From an uncultured Collinsella sp. (GTDB taxonomy: Bacteria > Actinomycetota > Coriobacteriia > Coriobacteriales > Coriobacteriaceae), in NCBI GenBank assembly GCA_900552145.1, contig URYW01000055.1, positions 1 to 11,646 of the forward strand: a stretch of 11,646 nt of DNA, written 5' to 3'. Below the pieces are notes generated by a model that saw only the letters and a list, made by a program, of their open reading frames with translations, made no database searches and was not told the origin of the DNA. Made by a program: the position numbers and the translations under genes. Positions 6,745 to 11,646 of this stretch are shown one piece after another. Numbering within the stretch: position 1 is the first letter of the stretch; the number at the start of each line of letters is the position of its first letter.

Positions 6745-7494
6745 ATGGCATTTGACTTCACGGGCAAAACCGCGATCGTTACCGGTGGCACTCAGGGCAT
6801 TGGCCTCGAGATTGCCAAGGGTATCGTTGCGGGCGGCGGACACGTCGCGCTCATCGCAAGGAACGCTGCTAAGGGCGAGGCCGCTGTGGCCGAGCTTGGC
6901 GAGGGCAACAAGTTCTACCAGCTCGATGTTGCCGATGCGCCCAAGGCGCGCGAGACCGTCGAGCAGATTTTCACCGATCTGCCGCAGACCAACATCCTGA
7001 TTAACTGCGCTGGCGTCATCAGCACCAAGAAGTTCGACGAGATCGATGACACCGAGTGGCGTCGCACCATCGACATCAATCTCAACGGCACCTTCACAAT
7101 GATGAACGCCGTGTACCCGCACTTTAAGGCGGCCCATGCCGGCACTATCGTCAACGTGAGCTCTGTTGCTGGCAAGATCGGCGGCGGCCTGCGCGGCACC
7201 GCGGCCTACGCGAGCTCCAAGGCCGGTGTCAACGGCCTGACCAAGGCAGTCGCCAAGGAGGGCGGCAAGTTCGGTGTCCGCTGCAACGCTGTATGCCCGT
7301 CGCTCACGTTGACCGATATGACCTCGATTCTCTCTGACGAGAACTCTCAGCGCATCATCAACGGTATTCCTCTGGGCCGCGCCGCCCAGGCCAGCGAGCC
7401 TGCGCAGATGGTGCTGTTCTTCGCTTCCGACCTCGCCAGCTTCGTGAACGGCGAGATCGGTGACTGCGACGGCGGCATCGTCCTGGACGGGTAA
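6745..7494 (+). CDS. Short-chain dehydrogenase/reductase (classical SDR)
   Basis: Cytosolic NAD(P)-dependent oxidoreductase of 249 aa, the normal length of classical SDRs. The nucleotide-binding motif TGGTQGIG is at 13-20, NCAG at 87-90, and the catalytic tetrad is Asn114, Ser140, Tyr155 and Lys159 (YASSK). Arg39 just after the second strand favours NADP(H) over NAD(H). The C-terminal end (FVNGEIGDCDGGIVLDG) has the usual SDR form. ATG at 6745 follows a purine-rich AGGGGGTTGGAG. The substrate is uncertain: a keto-sugar-acid reductase similar in role to KduD is suggested by the 2-keto-3-deoxygluconate permease gene just downstream, but FabG-like or other roles fit the sequence equally well. 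Confidence 0.85.
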   Translation: MAFDFTGKTAIVTGGTQGIGLEIAKGIVAGGGHVALIARNAAKGEAAVAELGEGNKFYQLDVADAPKARETVEQIFTDLPQTNILINCAGVISTKKFDEIDDTEWRRTIDINLNGTFTMMNAVYPHFKAAHAGTIVNVSSVAGKIGGGLRGTAAYASSKAGVNGLTKAVAKEGGKFGVRCNAVCPSLTLTDMTSILSDENSQRIINGIPLGRAAQASEPAQMVLFFASDLASFVNGEIGDCDGGIVLDG

Positions 7495-7516
7495 TACCCC
7501 GCGGTGATCGTTTGGC

Positions 7517-7553
7517 GGCGACCCTGGCGACTCGGGGTTGTCGCCTTCTTTCT
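7517..7553 (+). terminator. Weak hairpin with U-rich tail between dehydrogenase and permease genes
   Basis: GGCGAC (7517-7522) pairs with GTCGCC (7540-7545), extendable by CC/GG past a 2-nt bulge, and is followed by TTCTTTCT. A competing pairing, ACCCCG (7496-7501) with CGGGGT (7533-7538), is also possible. It may lower transcription into the permease gene. Confidence 0.45.
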
Positions 7554-7602
7554 GATATAGGCGCGTGCGGCTTCGATTCGCATGCATCCAAAGGAGATAT
7601 AT

Positions 7603-8616
7603 ATGAGTGAATCGACTGCGGTGGAGGCGCCGGCGGCAAAGGAGCCGTTTTTTAAGATGTCCTCCATCCCGGGTGCCAATATTTTGGTGCCGCTTTTGCT
7701 GGGCTGCCTGCTCAACACGCTATTCCCCGACCTGTTTAAGACGCTCGGCAGCTTTACGCTTGGCATGACCCAGCAGGGTGCAGGCCCGCTCGTGGGCGCC
7801 TTTTTGCTGATTGTCGGCACGACGATTTCGTTTAAGAGCGCTCCTGCCGCCGCTGCCCGCGGTGCCATCATCATTGCCGTCAAGCAAATCGTGGTCGTTG
7901 CCGTGTCGCTGCTCATCCTGTATGTGTTCAACGACAACCTGTTTGGCATCTCTGCCATGGTGATGCTGGCCGCTTGCACCGGCGCCAACAATGCTATGTA
8001 CGCTGGTCTGATGGGCACCATGGGTAACGAGGCCGAGCGTGGCGCCGTCGCCATCACTACGCTGGTTGTCGGCCCTCCGGTCACGATGATCGTGCTCGGC
8101 GCTGCCGGTCAGGCTCCGATCGGTTGGTCGCTCGTGGGCGCCATCCTGCCGATCGTCGTCGGCATTATCCTGGGCAACCTGTTCCCCAGCTTTAAGAAGA
8201 TGATGGCACCGGCACTTTCCGCCATCATCGTGCTCGTCTTCTTTGCCATGGGCTCGACCATGACCTTTGGCCAGCTCATTAATGGCGGTCTTCCCGGTAT
8301 TCTGCTCGGCGTGATCTGCTCGGTGGTCTTTGCAATTCCCGTCATCGCGGTCGATAAGCTCACGGGCGGTACGGGTGTCGCAGGTGCGGCCATTTCGAGC
8401 TGCGCCGGAGCCAATGTGGCCACGCCTGCTGCCATGGCAAGCGTCAACGGGGCCATGTACGGCGGTGCGGTGCTCGCAACGGCCACGGCACAGGTTGCTG
8501 CCTGCGCAATCGTGACGGCTATTTTGACCCCGCTGGTCACCAGCTGGTGCTACAAGCATTTTGAGGGCCAGGGCAACAGCAAGGCAACGACCGACAAGGC
8601 CGCCGCAGCCGCCTAA
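7603..8616 (+). CDS. kdgT: 2-keto-3-deoxygluconate permease (KdgT family)
   Basis: Inner-membrane secondary transporter of 337 aa (E. coli KdgT is 327 aa), expected to import 2-keto-3-deoxygluconate with protons. The N-terminal block IPGANILVPLLLGCLLNTL (22-40) aligns with the KdgT start. Other family features are ILPIVVGIILGNLFP (181-195), LPGILLGV (230-237), and the DKLTGGTGVAGAAISSCAGA region (251-270) followed by NVATPAA. About ten hydrophobic segments are visible and the C-terminus is a short Ala-rich tail. ATG at 7603 is chosen because AAGGAG (7591-7596) lies 6 nt upstream; an ATG at 7582 has no such signal. It probably works with the upstream dehydrogenase in sugar-acid metabolism. No KDG kinase or aldolase gene is in the window. 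Confidence 0.88.
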   Translation: MSESTAVEAPAAKEPFFKMSSIPGANILVPLLLGCLLNTLFPDLFKTLGSFTLGMTQQGAGPLVGAFLLIVGTTISFKSAPAAAARGAIIIAVKQIVVVAVSLLILYVFNDNLFGISAMVMLAACTGANNAMYAGLMGTMGNEAERGAVAITTLVVGPPVTMIVLGAAGQAPIGWSLVGAILPIVVGIILGNLFPSFKKMMAPALSAIIVLVFFAMGSTMTFGQLINGGLPGILLGVICSVVFAIPVIAVDKLTGGTGVAGAAISSCAGANVATPAAMASVNGAMYGGAVLATATAQVAACAIVTAILTPLVTSWCYKHFEGQGNSKATTDKAAAAA

Positions 8617-8654
8617 TGCCAAGCGGCAATCAAAGCTAAAAACTAGCTACGCCA

Positions 8655-8688
8655 CAGGGCGGCCACGGGGGATACAGTGGCCGCCCTG
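8655..8688 (+). terminator. Hairpin terminator after the permease gene
   Basis: Arms 8655-8666 and 8677-8688 are exact 12-nt reverse complements, GC-rich, with a 10-nt loop. It begins 39 nt after the permease stop codon. Only a short T-containing tail (CAGTTTCTGT) follows, so efficiency is uncertain. Confidence 0.7.
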
Positions 8689-8825
8689 CAGTTTCTGTAG
8701 GGTCTCTGGGACACTTTACCCTGCTAAAGCTGGCATAACAGCTAGAGCGAACGTCGTACAAAGGCAAGGAAAAATACCATACAAATCGGTGAACGGTAGT
8801 TGCTCGCGCTCGCATTTCCTGCGGA

Positions 8826-8853
8826 TTTGTTAAAAACGCCCTAATGGTATAAA
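8826..8853 (+). promoter_or_regulatory. Candidate promoter of the pyruvate formate-lyase operon
   Basis: TATAAA (8848-8853) lies 16 nt after TTTGTT (8826-8831), in an A-rich stretch. A start near 8860 would give a leader of about 220 nt, beginning with a hairpin (8865-8898). I saw no confident FNR- or Rex-type site. In the rest of the 467-bp gap (8617-9083) I find no supportable gene. Confidence 0.45.
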
Positions 8854-8864
8854 AAAAGAAACAT

Positions 8865-8898
8865 ATAACAGCCATGATGAAGGGGGTGGCTATGTTAT
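8865..8898 (+). other. 5'-leader hairpin of the pfl transcript
   Basis: ATAACAGCCA (8865-8874) pairs with TGGC (8887-8890) and TGTTAT (8893-8898), 10 bp with a 2-nt bulge. It would sit within the first 40 nt of a transcript starting near 8860, where it could protect the mRNA 5' end or act as an operator. Confidence 0.4.
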
Positions 8899-9083
8899 CC
8901 TTCTCAAACGGGTGAAATCTTGGGTTTTGGGTTGCAGTTCCAAGGTGGACAAACGTTTTTCCCTGCACCGACATGTGGCGAAGAACGGAAGAAGCCGGTA
9001 GTGCAAGCCGATAATCCAAGAATTCAATAAGCAGCGGTGTGAGAGAGCGCCGCATTATACGTAACTAGGAGCGTGGTTACACA

Positions 9084-11135
<2,052 letters not shown>

Positions 11136-11136
11136 C

Positions 11137-11161
11137 TATTGTTAGTGCTATACTAACAATA
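11137..11161 (+). promoter_or_regulatory. Perfect palindrome containing an extended -10 motif; candidate internal promoter and operator
   Basis: TATTGTTAGT (11137-11146) and ACTAACAATA (11152-11161) are exact reverse complements around a 5-nt centre. TGCTATACT (11146-11154) matches an extended -10 box (TGnTATAAT) with one mismatch. A start near 11161 would transcribe only the radical-domain gene. No good -35 box is seen, as is tolerated with extended -10 promoters. No U-run follows, so it is not a standard terminator. Confidence 0.4.
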
Positions 11162-11162
11162 A

Positions 11163-11207
11163 CGATTACTGATTAGCGCGCCGGTCTCGGCCGGCGCCTA
11201 TTAATCG
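11163..11207 (+). other. Long imperfect hairpin abutting the Shine-Dalgarno of the radical-domain gene
   Basis: CGATTA (11163-11168) pairs with TAATCG (11202-11207), TAG (11174-11176) with CTA (11198-11200), and GCGCCGG (11178-11184) with CCGGCGC (11191-11197) around a 6-nt loop. The Shine-Dalgarno AAGGAG (11208-11213) starts on the next base. It may insulate the ribosome site or act as a 5' or 3' stability element that sets the ratio of the two PFL parts. Confidence 0.45.
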
Positions 11208-11220
11208 AAGGAGACACATT

Positions 11221-11472
11221 ATGAAGGTTTCTGAAGTTTCCGAGACCCAGGCCGATAACCTGGTCCACATGCTCGACGCTTACGCCGAGAAGGGTGGCCA
11301 CCACCTGAACATCAACGTCTTCAACCGTGAGACGCTGCTCGACGCTCAGGCTCACCCCGAGAAGTACCCGCAGCTGACCATCCGCGTTTCCGGCTATGCC
11401 GTGAACTTCCACACGCTCACCAAGGAGCAGCAGGACGAGGTCATTTCGCGTACCTTCCACGACAAGTTCTAA
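11221..11472 (+). CDS. grcA: Stand-alone glycyl-radical domain of pyruvate formate-lyase (GrcA-like)
   Basis: An 83-aa protein equivalent to the C-terminus of PFL. HLNINVFNRETLLDA (28-42), HPEKYPQLTIRVSGYAV (45-61) and LTKEQQDEVISRTF (66-79) match E. coli PflB and GrcA/YfiD nearly residue for residue. Gly58 (codon 11392-11394) corresponds to radical Gly734 of PflB. Unlike E. coli GrcA (127 aa) it lacks the extra N-terminal domain; its first ~25 residues resemble the PFL linker. AAGGAG (11208-11213) lies 7 nt before the ATG, so it is translated on its own. It is in a different frame from the upstream gene, 85 nt away. Since the upstream protein lacks this domain, it is probably an essential subunit, not merely a repair part. 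Gly58 should be activated by a radical-SAM activase. Confidence 0.93.
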   Translation: MKVSEVSETQADNLVHMLDAYAEKGGHHLNINVFNRETLLDAQAHPEKYPQLTIRVSGYAVNFHTLTKEQQDEVISRTFHDKF

Positions 11473-11539
11473 AGGGACTCAACTCCCGCAGGATCGCCGG
11501 GCCGCTTTGGGTTACTTTCCAAAACGTCCTCGGACATGC

Positions 11540-11578
11540 AAAGGGCTCCGCTGCGCGCTTCGCGCGGCGGAGCCCTTT
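11540..11578. terminator. Strong hairpin terminator after the split PFL operon, probably bidirectional
   Basis: AAAGGGCTCCGC (11540-11551) and GCGGAGCCCTTT (11567-11578) are exact reverse complements. The interior GCGCG/CGCGC extends the stem to about 18 bp with a 3-nt loop. The A-rich left flank and T-rich right flank suit termination in both directions, as expected between convergent genes. The gap 11473-11539 shows nothing else. Confidence 0.8.
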
Positions 11579-11592
11579 ACGTCCTGACGCTC

Positions 11593-11646
11593 CTATTTGG
11601 CAAGGTGTTTTTTAGAGTCCATTTTGCGCTCGGCCTCGAAGGCCTG
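11593..11646 (-). CDS. Possible 3' end of a convergent gene, cut by the window edge
   Basis: Reading in from the right edge on the minus strand there are 17 sense codons, ending EAERKMDSKKHLAK, then TAG at 11593-11595. Codon use is GC-rich and gene-like, and a bidirectional hairpin lies just beyond the stop. The fragment is too short to name; I do not recognise the family. Confidence 0.35.
   Translation of the reverse strand, partial: QAFEAERKMDSKKHLAK

Noticed and set aside
8874..8915. Thirteen-codon leader ORF (ATG ATG AAG ... TGA) upstream of pflB
   Set aside because: There is no Shine-Dalgarno sequence before it and its start falls within the leader hairpin; chance occurrence is likely.
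8636..9055. Minus-strand 139-codon frame in the gap upstream of pflB
   Set aside because: It crosses the permease terminator and the candidate pfl promoter, has poor codon use and no recognisable protein features.
11137..11161. Rex (redox repressor) operator in the PFL spacer
   Set aside because: The half-sites TTGTTA and TAACAA fit Rex, but they are 9 nt apart, whereas the usual arrangement has 6. Spacing on the DNA helix would be wrong.

Overview
The window is a bacterial chromosomal segment, GC-rich overall with tightly packed genes. The gene content (oxygen-sensitive pyruvate formate-lyase, DAHP synthase, ABC exporters), the high-GC codon use and the general look of the proteins suggest an anaerobic, fermentative actinobacterium of the Coriobacteriia, perhaps Collinsella or a relative. 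That placement is a judgement from the sequence alone; no search was run.

Layout. Positions 1-217 hold no gene but three inverted-repeat structures. A class I DAHP synthase (218-1249, minus) has a good sigma70-type promoter at 1302-1330. An AT-richer, repeat-laden intergenic stretch (1331-1760) follows, with a REP-like hairpin and a 230-bp element bounded by inverted copies of a ~47-bp repeat. Next comes a minus-strand operon, transcribed 6494 to 1826: a MarR-type regulator, then two overlapping ABC exporter half-transporters, ending in a clear intrinsic terminator (1760-1794). The two ABC proteins look like a heterodimer with one consensus and one degenerate ATP site, and the larger carries a ~215-residue insertion in its first external loop. 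A long palindrome covers the start of the MarR gene. On the plus strand a short-chain dehydrogenase (6745-7494) is followed by a KdgT-type 2-keto-3-deoxygluconate permease (7603-8616), suggesting sugar-acid use.

The most striking locus is 9084-11472: pyruvate formate-lyase encoded as two proteins. The first (683 aa) has the whole catalytic body with the Cys-Cys active site but stops just before the glycyl-radical domain. The second (83 aa) is that missing C-terminal domain, with the RVSGYA radical-glycine motif, its own Shine-Dalgarno sequence and its own start. Together they total 766 aa, close to ordinary one-piece PFL (~760 aa). The 85-bp spacer contains a perfect palindrome centred on an extended -10 promoter motif and a second long hairpin abutting the Shine-Dalgarno sequence, so the radical domain may be expressed separately from the catalytic body. 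A strong hairpin terminator (11540-11578) closes the operon; the last 54 bases may be the 3' end of a convergent gene.

The metabolic picture is an anaerobe that imports sugar acids, makes pyruvate, splits it with PFL to acetyl-CoA and formate, feeds the shikimate pathway through DAHP synthase, and has a MarR-controlled exporter. No PFL-activating enzyme is visible in the window.
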